Shown: in pieces, positions 9,166 through 16,484 of the stretch
Layout of the letters: each line of letters starts with the position of its first letter
Position numbering within the stretch: the first letter of the stretch is position 1
Assembly (NCBI RefSeq): GCF_002870125.1
Contig: NZ_PNEO01000005.1
Location: forward strand, 186,001-250,000
Reading direction: 5' to 3'
Length of the DNA: 64,000 nt
Origin: Burkholderia sp. WAC0059
GTDB taxonomy: Bacteria; Pseudomonadota; Gammaproteobacteria; Burkholderiales; Burkholderiaceae
The notes under the pieces: model-generated
Told to the model about the DNA's origin: nothing
The model's database searches: none
The model's input: the letters and a program-made list of their open reading frames with translations, nothing else
Program-made: the position numbers and the translations under genes

Positions 9166-10611
9166 CTAGCCGTGGCGCAGCACGATCGTCTTCGCGACCG
9201 TGTATTCCCTGAGCGCCTCGAGGCCCTTCTCGCGACCGTGCCCGCTGCGCTTGACGCCGCCGAACGGCAGTTCGATGCCACCGCCCGCGCCGTAGTTGTT
9301 GATGAAGACCTGCCCGACGCGCAGCTTCTTCGCGACGCGCATCTGCCGCGCGCCGTCGCTCGTCCAGAGCCCGGCCACGAGCCCGTAAGCCGTGCCGTTC
9401 GCGATCGCGACGGCATGGGCCTCGTCGTCGAACGGAATCGCCGCGAGCACCGGACCGAACACTTCTTCCTGCGCGAGCTCGTGGTCGAGCGGGACGGGGC
9501 CGAACAGCGTCGGCGGGACGAAATAGCCGGTTTGCGCCGCCCCGCCGTCGAGCTGGCCCTGCGCGAGCACGCGAAGGCCCGAGTCGCGCGCGCGGTCGAT
9601 GAAGCCGCGCACGCGCTCGACCTGCGTGCGGTTGATGACGGGACCGCATTCGAGATCGGCGGCCGGCGCGCCGACGCGGATCGCCGTCATCCGCTCGCCG
9701 AGCTTCTGCACAAAGCGTTCGTAGATCGGGCGCTGGATCAGCACGCGGCTGCCGGCCGAACAGGTCTGGCCGGCGTTCTGCGTGATCACGCCGACGATGG
9801 TGCGCGCGGCGAGATCGAGATCCGCGTCGTCGAAGACGATCTGCGGAGACTTGCCGCCGAGTTCGAGCACGCACGGCACGTGGTTGCGCGCGGCGGCGGT
9901 CTGGATCAGCGTGCCGACTTCCGGCGAGCCCGTGAACGACAGGAAATCGACGTCGGGATGCCGCGACAGCGCGGCGCCCGCCTCCTCGCCGAAGCCGGTC
10001 ACGAGATTGAGCACCCCGCGCGGCAGGCCTGCCTGCGCCGCGAGCGCGGTCAGCTTCGCGCAGCTCAGGCTCGCGTCTTCGGCCGGCTTCAGCACCGCGG
10101 TATTGCCGGCCGCGAGCGCGGGCCCGACCGTGCGTCCGAACATCGACGCCGGATAATTCCACGGAATGACGAGCCCGACGACGCCGCGCGGCTCGCGCTG
10201 CACCGTCACCTGGTAGCCGTCGAGAAACGGCAGCACGTCGCCGAGAATCTTGTCGGCCGCGCCCGCGTAGAACTCGAAATAACGGGCCGTCACGCGGATG
10301 TCGGTGCGCGCCTGGGTGATCGGCTTGCCGGTGTCGCGCGCCTCGAGCTGGGCGAGCTCTTCCTGGTTAGCGAGAATGAGGTCCGACAGCTTCGTGAGCA
10401 GCCGCCCGCGCTCGAACGCGGCCAGCGTGCTCCACTCGCCCGCCAGCGCGGCCCGTGCGGCAGCCACCGCCGCGTCGACGTCGGCCTCGGCGCCGCGGGA
10501 AATCGCGGCGAACACTTCGCCGTCGGACGGCGAGCGGACCTCGATCGTCTGGCCGGAACGCGCGCCCGACCATGCGCCGTCGATAAAAAGAGTTTCAGCC
10601 TGAAGCGCCAT
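9166..10611 (-). CDS. NAD(P)-dependent aldehyde dehydrogenase
   Basis: A complete 481-residue ALDH-superfamily enzyme. Catalytic C284 is in GQTCSAGS, the general base E250 in LELGGKSP, and the cofactor lysine in VLKPAED at about residue 175. PWNYP and SFTGS are also present. The ATG at 10611 follows a GGAGACAGACG ribosome site. Betaine-aldehyde and gamma-glutamyl-aminobutyraldehyde dehydrogenases look similar, so the family gives no firm substrate. In this operon it likely oxidises the aldehyde formed by the neighbouring zinc dehydrogenase. It is also one of two candidates in the window for an alpha-ketoglutarate-semialdehyde dehydrogenase, the weaker one by position. Confidence 0.83.
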   Translation of the reverse strand: MALQAETLFIDGAWSGARSGQTIEVRSPSDGEVFAAISRGAEADVDAAVAAARAALAGEWSTLAAFERGRLLTKLSDLILANQEELAQLEARDTGKPITQARTDIRVTARYFEFYAGAADKILGDVLPFLDGYQVTVQREPRGVVGLVIPWNYPASMFGRTVGPALAAGNTAVLKPAEDASLSCAKLTALAAQAGLPRGVLNLVTGFGEEAGAALSRHPDVDFLSFTGSPEVGTLIQTAAARNHVPCVLELGGKSPQIVFDDADLDLAARTIVGVITQNAGQTCSAGSRVLIQRPIYERFVQKLGERMTAIRVGAPAADLECGPVINRTQVERVRGFIDRARDSGLRVLAQGQLDGGAAQTGYFVPPTLFGPVPLDHELAQEEVFGPVLAAIPFDDEAHAVAIANGTAYGLVAGLWTSDGARQMRVAKKLRVGQVFINNYGAGGGIELPFGGVKRSGHGREKGLEALREYTVAKTIVLRHG

Positions 10612-10713
10612 CGTCTGTCTCCCGATCGATGCAACCTGGGTTCCGGATGCGCGGCCGGGCGAAACGCCGGCCGCGCGGAAAAGGCGCGGCGACGCGCGCC
10701 GCATGCGGGACGC

Positions 10714-11490
10714 CTAGACGCCGCCGGCGCCCCAGGCGAGAAAGCCGCCGTCGACGGGCAGCACGACGCCGTTCACGTACGCGGCATCGTCCGATGCGAG
10801 GTAGCAGACGGCCGCCGCGATCTCGCCCGTCGTGCCGTAACGCTTCATCGGAATCGCGCGCGAATATTCCTCGCGGAATTGCGCGCTGTGCAGCACCTGC
10901 GTCATCGGCGTGTCGACGGGGCCCGGCGCGACCGCGTTCGCCGTGATCCCGTAGTCGCACAACTCGACGGCCATTTGCCGGGTCAGCGCGATCACCGCGC
11001 CCTTCGACGTGCCGTAGGCGGTCCGGCCCGTGCCGACCGCGCGCGCGCCGGCGACCGATGCGATGTTGACGATGCGCCCCCAGCGGTTCGGGATCATCAG
11101 CCGGGCCGCGTGCTGCGCGCAGAGCAGCGTGCCGGTCACGTTCACCTGCATCGTCTTGTTGAACACGTCGAGCGGATAGTCGACGAACGGCAGCAGCTTC
11201 GCGATGCCCGCGCCGTTGACGAGCACGTCGCAGCGGCCTTCGTTGCGGGAGAAGGTGTCGAACGCGCGGGCGATCGACTCGGGATCGCTGACGTCCATTT
11301 GCAGTGCAGCAACCGACAGGCCGTCCGCGTTCAATCTGGCGGCCGTTTCTTCCGCCGCACCGCGGTTGAGGTCGAGCACGACGACATGAAAGCCGTTACG
11401 CGCCAGCCGCTGGGTGACTTCGGCGCCGATGCCCATTGCGCCGCCGGTAACTGCCGCCACGCGGCGTTGCCGCTCTCCGGTTCGATCCAC
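10714..11490 (-). CDS. SDR family oxidoreductase, first gene of the TRAP operon
   Basis: A 258-residue short-chain dehydrogenase with VTGGAMGIG, VNGAG (NNAG variant), the serine of VNIASVAG, the YGTSK catalytic pair and a C-terminal VLPVDGG. The start codon is GTG at 11490, preceded by GGAGA at suitable distance; no better ATG exists. A TTGAGC-N17-GATAAT promoter lies about 100 bases upstream, so this gene probably leads the operon that continues with ALDH, zinc dehydrogenase and TRAP genes. It may form 3-oxo sugar acids or reduce an oxo group, like the other SDR at the opposite end of the island. Confidence 0.84.
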   Translation of the reverse strand: MDRTGERQRRVAAVTGGAMGIGAEVTQRLARNGFHVVVLDLNRGAAEETAARLNADGLSVAALQMDVSDPESIARAFDTFSRNEGRCDVLVNGAGIAKLLPFVDYPLDVFNKTMQVNVTGTLLCAQHAARLMIPNRWGRIVNIASVAGARAVGTGRTAYGTSKGAVIALTRQMAVELCDYGITANAVAPGPVDTPMTQVLHSAQFREEYSRAIPMKRYGTTGEIAAAVCYLASDDAAYVNGVVLPVDGGFLAWGAGGV

Positions 11491-11885
11491 TTTGCGTTGT
11501 CTCCGTGATGTCCGGGCCGTGCCGGCAGGCCGTGCGTTCGATGCGACGCAAAATGCCGGCCGATCCGTGCCCGTGTTTTGAGTCGATTATCGGAGAGAGG
11601 TCCTGGCGGCTCAATGGATATTAACGCCGAGTAGTGTGAAGAAAAGTCACGGAACGGGAGGGGTGCCAGGTAATACCCGGATGCGGGTGGATGATTGGAG
11701 TAAGCCCTTGAGGCTGGCCCCGTTTCGGCCAGTAGCAGCAAACCAGGAGAGGGATTGACGAATTCCGCGATGACTCGAAAACACCGTGTTGTTTCGGTTT
11801 TTCCAACCCGGCTTCGCATTCAGCGCCGAGGTCGCAAGCGATCTGCGTAAGCTGGACGAACCATCAACATCAAATTTTCCACGAC
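11491..11885. other. Intergenic stretch upstream of the TRAP operon
   Basis: Apart from the predicted promoter, I see no gene here. The sequence from about 11600 on is visibly richer in A and T than the flanking genes, and the short frames show no recognisable domain. It marks the left side of a roughly 1.1-kb region that differs in composition from the catabolic genes. Confidence 0.4.
11586..11614 (-). promoter_or_regulatory. Predicted promoter of the SDR-ALDH-ADH-TRAP operon
   Basis: Read on the minus strand, TTGAGC (11609-11614) and GATAAT (11586-11591) stand 17 bases apart, a good sigma70-type match. The spacing to the GTG start at 11490 leaves a leader of roughly 90 bases. No other promoter-like pair of similar quality is visible directly before this operon. 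Confidence 0.5.
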
Positions 11886-12218
11886 ATGACTGCGACTATC
11901 ACTAAAGCAACGGGCTCTATCCAGAATGCCTGTAACTCCCTCATCGACGACACCCCCCACGACAAGATGGTCACCTCGAGAGCCGGCACCATCGCCACGG
12001 AAGAGGTGAAACATAAAGGCAAGACTTTAACGATCAGGATGGACATGCAAGGCCTCATTCCCCGAGCAAATGGGAAACGCCCGGCACACAATATCCAGAT
12101 CCAAAGCGGGAGAAACACTCACGCTGGCGCGATGATTACCGATTCCGATGACGAAGACGAAGCCAAGGAGAGACTCAGGGACAGCCTCTCTAGCGGCAGG
12201 TTCATTACGAAGTACTGA
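11886..12218 (+). CDS. Orphan hypothetical protein (110 aa)
   Basis: A 110-residue frame encoding a polar protein that I do not recognise. It has a Thr/Ser-rich N-terminus (MTATITKATGSIQNA), a basic middle part (VKHKGKTLTIRMDMQGL, RANGKRPAH) and an acidic patch DSDDEDEAKER close to the end. It has no signal peptide or membrane segment. Composition and codon use are less G/C-biased than the neighbours, which may mean recent acquisition. No good ribosome site precedes the ATG, so expression is uncertain. A secreted effector fragment or a phage-type remnant is possible, but nothing proves it. Confidence 0.4.
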   Translation: MTATITKATGSIQNACNSLIDDTPHDKMVTSRAGTIATEEVKHKGKTLTIRMDMQGLIPRANGKRPAHNIQIQSGRNTHAGAMITDSDDEDEAKERLRDSLSSGRFITKY

Positions 12219-12366
12219 GCCGTATAGAAGTCAGAAGTTGTCTGCATTGAGCACACGTACAGAACGGCATGTCTGTGCAATGAGCGGCGTATGCCGGAAG
12301 TCCATATGCGGCAGAGGAAGCGCTCGATGCGGGTAAACGGCCTTGCTTCATCGAATCGGCTCGTAT

Positions 12367-12398
12367 CCGCGATGTCGAGCTACCGCTCGACATCGCGG
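12367..12398. repeat. 13-bp perfect inverted repeat, 6-base loop
   Basis: CCGCGATGTCGAG (12367-12379) is followed by the loop CTACCG and then the exact reverse complement CTCGACATCGCGG (12386-12398). There is no T-run on either side, so it is not a typical intrinsic terminator. It could end transcription of the orphan ORF in a Rho-assisted way, be an operator or act as an RNA structure. It lies about 190 bases before the XRE-cupin gene. Confidence 0.6.
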
Positions 12399-12556
12399 CC
12401 GACAGGTAGCGCGTCGAAAATTGATTGCCCGCACCCTGCCGACCCTGACAAAGTCTCCATCGCTACCGACGCAAAACGGCCATAGCGCATCCGGTTTCGC
12501 CCTGCTCATCCGGCAGGGATTCCTCCCGCAGTCGGACCCTGTCCCTCGTCGTCCAC

Positions 12557-12584
12557 TTTACAAGAACAAAATTTCCCATATACT
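12557..12584 (+). promoter_or_regulatory. Promoter of the XRE-cupin gene; likely leaderless start
   Basis: TTTACA (12557-12562) and TATACT (12579-12584) are 16 bases apart. The regulator ATG begins at 12591, only six bases after the -10 element, where transcription would itself be expected to start. No Shine-Dalgarno sequence lies in the gap. The mRNA is therefore probably leaderless or nearly so. Confidence 0.55.
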
Positions 12585-12590
12585 GGACGC

Positions 12591-13181
12591 ATGGACATCA
12601 CGCTTACCCTGGCCCGCCGCCTGCGCGATCTGCGCAACGAGCGGGGCCTTTCGCTCGAAGCCCTCGCCGAGCGCAGCGGCGTCAGCCGTTCGAACATCTC
12701 CCTGATCGAACGCGGCGAAAGCAGCCCCACCGCCGTCGTGATCGACAAGCTCGCCACAGCGCTCGGCGTCACGCTGCCTGAGCTGTTCTCGCCCCTCGAC
12801 GCATCGGACACGCCGCCGTCCCCGCTCGCGCGCGCGGCAGACCAGCCGGTCTGGACCGACCCGGAATCGGGCTACCTGCGCCGCAGCCTGTCGCCCGCGG
12901 CGCGTTCGCCGCTCCAGCTCGTCGAGGTGCATTTCCCGGCGGGGCGGCGCGTGGCCTACGAAACCGGGCCCAGGGAAGGCGAGATCTACCAGCAGATCTG
13001 GATCATCGAAGGCAGCATGGAAATCACGGTCGGCGAGACGGCGTGGCGGCTCGATGCAGGAGATTGCCTGACCATGAAACTCGACTGTCCGATGACCTAC
13101 CGGAACCCCACGCGCAAGCCGGCGCACTACCTCGTGTCGATCGCGAGCCTCGCGTTCGTGCCCGACCGGAACGGACGATGA
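12591..13181 (+). CDS. XRE-family regulator with C-terminal cupin domain
   Basis: A 196-residue protein. Residues 5-63 form an XRE helix-turn-helix (LARRLRDLRNERGLSLEALA, SRSNISLIERGESSPT). Residues about 105-185 form a small beta-barrel cupin (EIYQQIWIIEGSMEITVGE, LDAGDCLTMKLDCP). Such regulators commonly control amine, amino-acid or acyl-donor metabolism in proteobacteria and sense a small ligand in the cupin. Its stop overlaps the start of the following acetyltransferase (ATGA), so the two are translationally coupled and probably autoregulated together. Confidence 0.88.
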   Translation: MDITLTLARRLRDLRNERGLSLEALAERSGVSRSNISLIERGESSPTAVVIDKLATALGVTLPELFSPLDASDTPPSPLARAADQPVWTDPESGYLRRSLSPAARSPLQLVEVHFPAGRRVAYETGPREGEIYQQIWIIEGSMEITVGETAWRLDAGDCLTMKLDCPMTYRNPTRKPAHYLVSIASLAFVPDRNGR

Positions 13182-13705
13182 ACGACATGCCGACCCTCCG
13201 GCGCATCACGGCCGACGACGTGGACGACTGCGTCGAGGCGCTGGCCGACGTGCTGATCGACTGCGTGGAAGGCGGTGCGTCCGTGAGCTTCATGCACCCG
13301 CTGTCGCGCGACAAGGCGCTCGGCTTCTGGCGCGGCGTGGCCGACGGCGTGCGGCGCGGCGAACGCGCGCTGCTCGTCGCCGAAAACGGCGCGGGACAGG
13401 TGGTCGGCACGGTCCAGCTCGTGTTTGCGCGGCCGGAAAACCAGCCGCATCGCGCCGACGTCGCCAAGATGCTCGTGCGGCGCGATGCACGCCGGCACGG
13501 CGTGGCGCAGCGCCTGATGGCGGCGGTCGATGCCGTCGCCCGCGAGGAAGGCCGGACCGTGCTCGTGCTCGATACCGTCACGGGCAGCGATGCCGAGCGG
13601 CTATACCGGCGCGCCGGGTGGACGCGCGTCGGCGACGTGCCGGATTACGCGCTGATGCCGGACGGCACCCTCTGCTCGACGACCCTCTATTACCGGCATC
13701 TATAA
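13178..13705 (+). CDS. GNAT family N-acetyltransferase, coupled to the XRE regulator
   Basis: A 175-residue acetyltransferase. The acetyl-CoA-binding loop appears as RRDARRHGVAQRLM (the R/Q-x-x-G-x-G/A pattern), preceded by the strand ADVAKMLVR and followed by LVLDTVTGSDAERLYRRAGW, the usual C-terminal fold. I start it at the ATG at 13178, which overlaps the regulator stop; longer in-frame versions would run back into the regulator gene. Acceptor unknown. Members of this kind often acetylate amine-containing toxins or antibiotics such as streptothricin or phosphinothricin, but that is only family knowledge. Confidence 0.8.
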   Translation: MNDMPTLRRITADDVDDCVEALADVLIDCVEGGASVSFMHPLSRDKALGFWRGVADGVRRGERALLVAENGAGQVVGTVQLVFARPENQPHRADVAKMLVRRDARRHGVAQRLMAAVDAVAREEGRTVLVLDTVTGSDAERLYRRAGWTRVGDVPDYALMPDGTLCSTTLYYRHL

Positions 13706-13733
13706 GCCCCCCTACAACGCGCCCCGACTGCTC

Positions 13734-14231
13734 ATGAACACGTCCCCACTCCGTATCGAACCCTTCTCGGCCCCGCACGGCGACGGCGTCGTCGACCTGA
13801 TCCTGCCCATCCAGCAGGCGGAATTCGGCGTGCCCATCACGCTCGCGGACCAACCCGACCTGCTCGACATCCCCGGCTTCTATCGGCAAGGGTCGGGCAA
13901 CTTCTGGATCGCGCTCGACGAGGGCACGGTAGTCGGCAGCATCGCGCTGCTCGACATCGGCGACGGACGCGCGGCGCTGCGCAAGATGTTCGTGGCCGAC
14001 AGCCATCGCGGCGCCGGATCGGGGGTCGCGCGTCGTCTGCTGCAGACCCTGATCGAGTGGTGCCGGGAACACGGCATTCGGGAGATCTATCTGGGCACGA
14101 CCGAGAAATTCCTCGCGGCCCATCGCTTCTACGAGAAGCACGGTTTCCTTCAGATCGAGAAGCACGCGTTGCCCGCGACCTTCCCCATCGTGCACGTGGA
14201 TACGCGGTTTTACGCGCTACGGCTTGCGTAA
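13734..14231 (+). CDS. GNAT family N-acetyltransferase
   Basis: A second acetyltransferase (165 residues), 28 bases after the first and on the same strand. Visible parts are GTVVGSIALLDIGDGRAALRK, the acetyl-CoA loop SHRGAGSGVARRLLQ, and EIYLGTTEKFLAAHRFYEKHGF, which is the typical C-terminal strand-helix pair. It is not a close copy of the preceding gene. It may belong to the same XRE-controlled unit. Acceptor unknown. Confidence 0.8.
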   Translation: MNTSPLRIEPFSAPHGDGVVDLILPIQQAEFGVPITLADQPDLLDIPGFYRQGSGNFWIALDEGTVVGSIALLDIGDGRAALRKMFVADSHRGAGSGVARRLLQTLIEWCREHGIREIYLGTTEKFLAAHRFYEKHGFLQIEKHALPATFPIVHVDTRFYALRLA

Positions 14232-14300
14232 TCCGCCGTCTCTGCCCGCTTCGGGTCGACGACCGTCCGTATTACGCATACGGACCTGACGCCCCGCCCG

Positions 14301-14870
14301 CTACCCGACGGCACCGGTCGAAAGATGCAGTATCCGGTACGTCTGCGCATGGGCGTGGACCGCCTCGCCCGGCGGCGCCGACCAGAGGCGAAAGCGAACC
14401 TGAGTCCATGCGGCTGGATCGAAACCCGACAGGCCGTAGGCGAGTCCGCGCGCGATATCCGCATCGAGCGATTCCCGTTCGCGTCGGGCAAGATCGTCGA
14501 GGTTCGTGTATGGCCCGATCGACACGAACTCCCGGCTGACGAAGCGGGCCTCGCCGAGGCCGGCGCCCGTCACGGTGGCGACCGGTATCCACGTCTGGAC
14601 GAACGGCCAGCCGAAGGCTTCCGCCACGGCCCGAAACCGCTCGCTGCCGAGAAAAGCCGCCATGCCCTCGGAGCCATGCCAGAGATAGAGCGGCGCATAC
14701 AGGTTCCCGGCGCCCGGGCAGACGTCGTCGTCTTTTCTCGCCAGCATGAACGCCTTGAACACCAGGCTGGGCAGGCGGTCGAATGCCGGCCCCTTCTCCC
14801 GTATCCGGCGTTCGATGATGGTCATGTCGTAATCGGCGGGCAGCGTGAAGCTGTATTGCATCGCAAGCAT
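14301..14870 (-). CDS. DUF4865 family protein
   Basis: A 189-residue soluble protein matching the DUF4865 pattern: it opens MLAMQYSFTLPADYDMTII, then has LPSLVFKAFMLARK, NLYAPLYLWHGSEGMAAFL and FGWPFVQTWIPVA. The function of the family is not known to me. It is nearly always beside a LysR regulator, as here, where the LysR gene is divergent across 109 bases. The fold may be of the antibiotic-biosynthesis-monooxygenase type, but no catalytic residues can be pointed out. Confidence 0.7.
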   Translation of the reverse strand: MLAMQYSFTLPADYDMTIIERRIREKGPAFDRLPSLVFKAFMLARKDDDVCPGAGNLYAPLYLWHGSEGMAAFLGSERFRAVAEAFGWPFVQTWIPVATVTGAGLGEARFVSREFVSIGPYTNLDDLARRERESLDADIARGLAYGLSGFDPAAWTQVRFRLWSAPPGEAVHAHAQTYRILHLSTGAVG

Positions 14871-14961
14871 GGGGGCACGCTCTTTCGCAGTGGTCGTGCC
14901 GCCATCGTGGCACCCCGCTTTCCATTGTTAAAGCGGGAAGTTATGATGCCATCCATCGGTT

Positions 14962-14978
14962 ATTCGAATGGATTGAAT
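14962..14978. promoter_or_regulatory. LysR-type box between DUF4865 and LysR genes
   Basis: ATTCGAATGGATTGAAT is a dyad (ATTC-N9-GAAT) containing the T-N11-A signature. It ends one base before the LysR start codon and lies in the divergent gap, so it fits an autoregulatory site that also controls the DUF4865 gene. Confidence 0.45.
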
Positions 14979-14979
14979 C

Positions 14980-15873
14980 ATGCGCCGCTTCGACCTCGAA
15001 CTGCTCAACACGCTGGCGACCGTCGCCGACGCCGGCAGTCTCTCGGCGGCCGCGGGACAGTTGTATCGCTCGCAATCCGCCGTCAGCGAACAGATCCGCA
15101 AGCTCGAGGAATCGTGCGGCCTCACGCTGTTCGTGCGCGGCAAAAAGGGGGCGTCGCTCACGCCGGCCGGCGCGCGCCTGCTGGTCCACGCGCGCAAACT
15201 GCTCGACCTGAACGACCACGCCTACCGGGACATGCAGGGCCTGTCGCTCGCCGGAGACTTGCGTCTCGCGATTACCGACTACTTCCGGCCGGCCGCGATT
15301 GCGGCCGTGCTCAGGCAGGTCGGCGATCAATATCCGTCGCTACGGCTGCACGTGTCCATTCGCAAAAGCGCGTCGATCGAGCTCGAAGCGGGTTCCGGCG
15401 ACTTCGATCTCGGGCTCTCCATGCGCGTGCTGGATGCGGGGTCGCGCCGGCCGCGCGAAAAAACCGCGGGTTTCTCCAGCGTCATGTTGCGCCGGGAGCC
15501 GTTGCTCTGGGTCGCGGCGCCGTCGTTCGCGTGGCCTGTCGGGCAACCCGTCCCGCTCGTCGCATTGCCGGACACCTGCTCGCTGCAGCGATACGTGCTT
15601 TCGAGGCTCGACAGCGCCGGCGTCGATTACTTCATCGCGCATTCCGCATCGGGCGTGGCGGGATTGCAGTCCGCGCTCTCCGCGGGGCTGGGGTTCTCCT
15701 GTCTGAACGCGTCCGCCGTACCGGGCGACGTCGTCGCGCTGCGCGCCGGCCGCCGGCTCCCGAAGTTGCCCGACGCGGCATTCGACCTGATCGTCCCCGA
15801 CTCGACGGACGGCACGCTGGTCGGCGAGGTCGCGAAATGCCTCGTCACGCAGGCTCGCCTCGAGCCGCGCTGA
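14980..15873 (+). CDS. LysR family regulator
   Basis: A 297-residue LysR regulator with HTH at about residues 5-62 (LLNTLATVADAGSLSAAAGQ, SQSAVSEQIRKLEE) and an effector domain after it. Divergent from the DUF4865 gene, with a T-N11-A box immediately before its start. The pair is a common two-gene module and the likely target is the DUF4865 gene itself. No other catabolic gene is close enough to suggest an inducer. Confidence 0.87.
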   Translation: MRRFDLELLNTLATVADAGSLSAAAGQLYRSQSAVSEQIRKLEESCGLTLFVRGKKGASLTPAGARLLVHARKLLDLNDHAYRDMQGLSLAGDLRLAITDYFRPAAIAAVLRQVGDQYPSLRLHVSIRKSASIELEAGSGDFDLGLSMRVLDAGSRRPREKTAGFSSVMLRREPLLWVAAPSFAWPVGQPVPLVALPDTCSLQRYVLSRLDSAGVDYFIAHSASGVAGLQSALSAGLGFSCLNASAVPGDVVALRAGRRLPKLPDAAFDLIVPDSTDGTLVGEVAKCLVTQARLEPR

Positions 15874-16008
15874 CCTTGCGGCTTTTGCGCCGGCTGGAAG
15901 GATGCTTGCCCGTAATCGCTGTTTTTATCGTTATCCGGACTCCTTAAACTTCCCGTCGTCAGTTCAGGCATGTTCGCCGGACTGCTTCAGGTTAAACAGG
16001 AGATTCCG

Positions 16009-16308
16009 ATGAAGTCGCTTATCGCCGCCGGCACCCTCGCCGTCGTTTTTTCCGCCCCCGCCCTGTGTTTCGCCCAGCAGGCATCGAACGAACCGCTGAC
16101 GCGCGCCCAGGTCAGGCAGGACCTCGTCGATCTCGAATCGGTCGGCTACAACCCGTTCGGTTCGGGCGACGCCACCCAATACCCGAAGGCGATCCAGAAT
16201 GCCGGGAACCGGCTTGCGACGAAGCGCCTGGCAGCCGCGAAGAACGCGCAATCGACATACGGTCCGGACAGCACGGGTTCGTCCGAGTCCGGCAACCCGG
16301 CCCGGTGA
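16009..16308 (+). CDS. Secreted DUF4148 family protein
   Basis: A 99-residue protein with a Sec signal peptide (MKSLIAAGTLAVVFSAPALCFA, cleavage near residue 22) and a short mature part. The motif LTRAQVRQDLVDLESVGYNP is the hallmark of DUF4148, a family abundant in Burkholderia and of unknown function. AGGAGA at 15998-16003 supports the ATG at 16009 over an in-frame upstream ATG at 15970. The Ser/Gly-rich C-terminus looks disordered. A terminator-like hairpin follows about 50 bases after the stop. Confidence 0.8.
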   Translation: MKSLIAAGTLAVVFSAPALCFAQQASNEPLTRAQVRQDLVDLESVGYNPFGSGDATQYPKAIQNAGNRLATKRLAAAKNAQSTYGPDSTGSSESGNPAR

Positions 16309-16359
16309 GACGGGCGGGCGGTTGAATTCAGCCGGCGCCGCGATTCATACCTCATGCCG

Positions 16360-16394
16360 CGACGCGGGCTGCCTGCGGCCCGCGTCGTCGTTTT
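16360..16394 (+). terminator. Hairpin with T-run after the DUF4148 gene
   Basis: CGACGCGGGC (16360-16369) pairs with GCCCGCGTCG (16378-16387) around an eight-base loop, and TTTT follows at 16391-16394. It lies in the gap between the convergent DUF4148 and LysR genes and would stop transcription on the plus strand. Confidence 0.55.
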
Positions 16395-16484
16395 CCGGGG
16401 AGACGACACCTGTCGCCAGTTCAATCGCCGGATGGCGCGGACGCGAACACGAATCGCGCGTCGCCCGTCCCGCCGGCAAGCCCC

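Larger units (their letters stand above)
12219..12590. other. Intergenic region before the XRE-cupin regulator
   Basis: No supported gene. It contains a 13-bp perfect inverted repeat (12367-12398) and, at its right end, a promoter directly abutting the regulator start. The left part keeps the lower G/C content of the orphan ORF, then returns to the normal level after about 12430. Confidence 0.4.

Noticed and set aside
4950..9416. An uninterrupted minus-strand frame of nearly 1,490 codons across the TRAP and ADH genes.
   Set aside because: Only its last 635 codons match a protein family. The remainder runs out of frame through the DctP and ADH genes, which themselves have clear domains; lack of stops is a GC-content effect.
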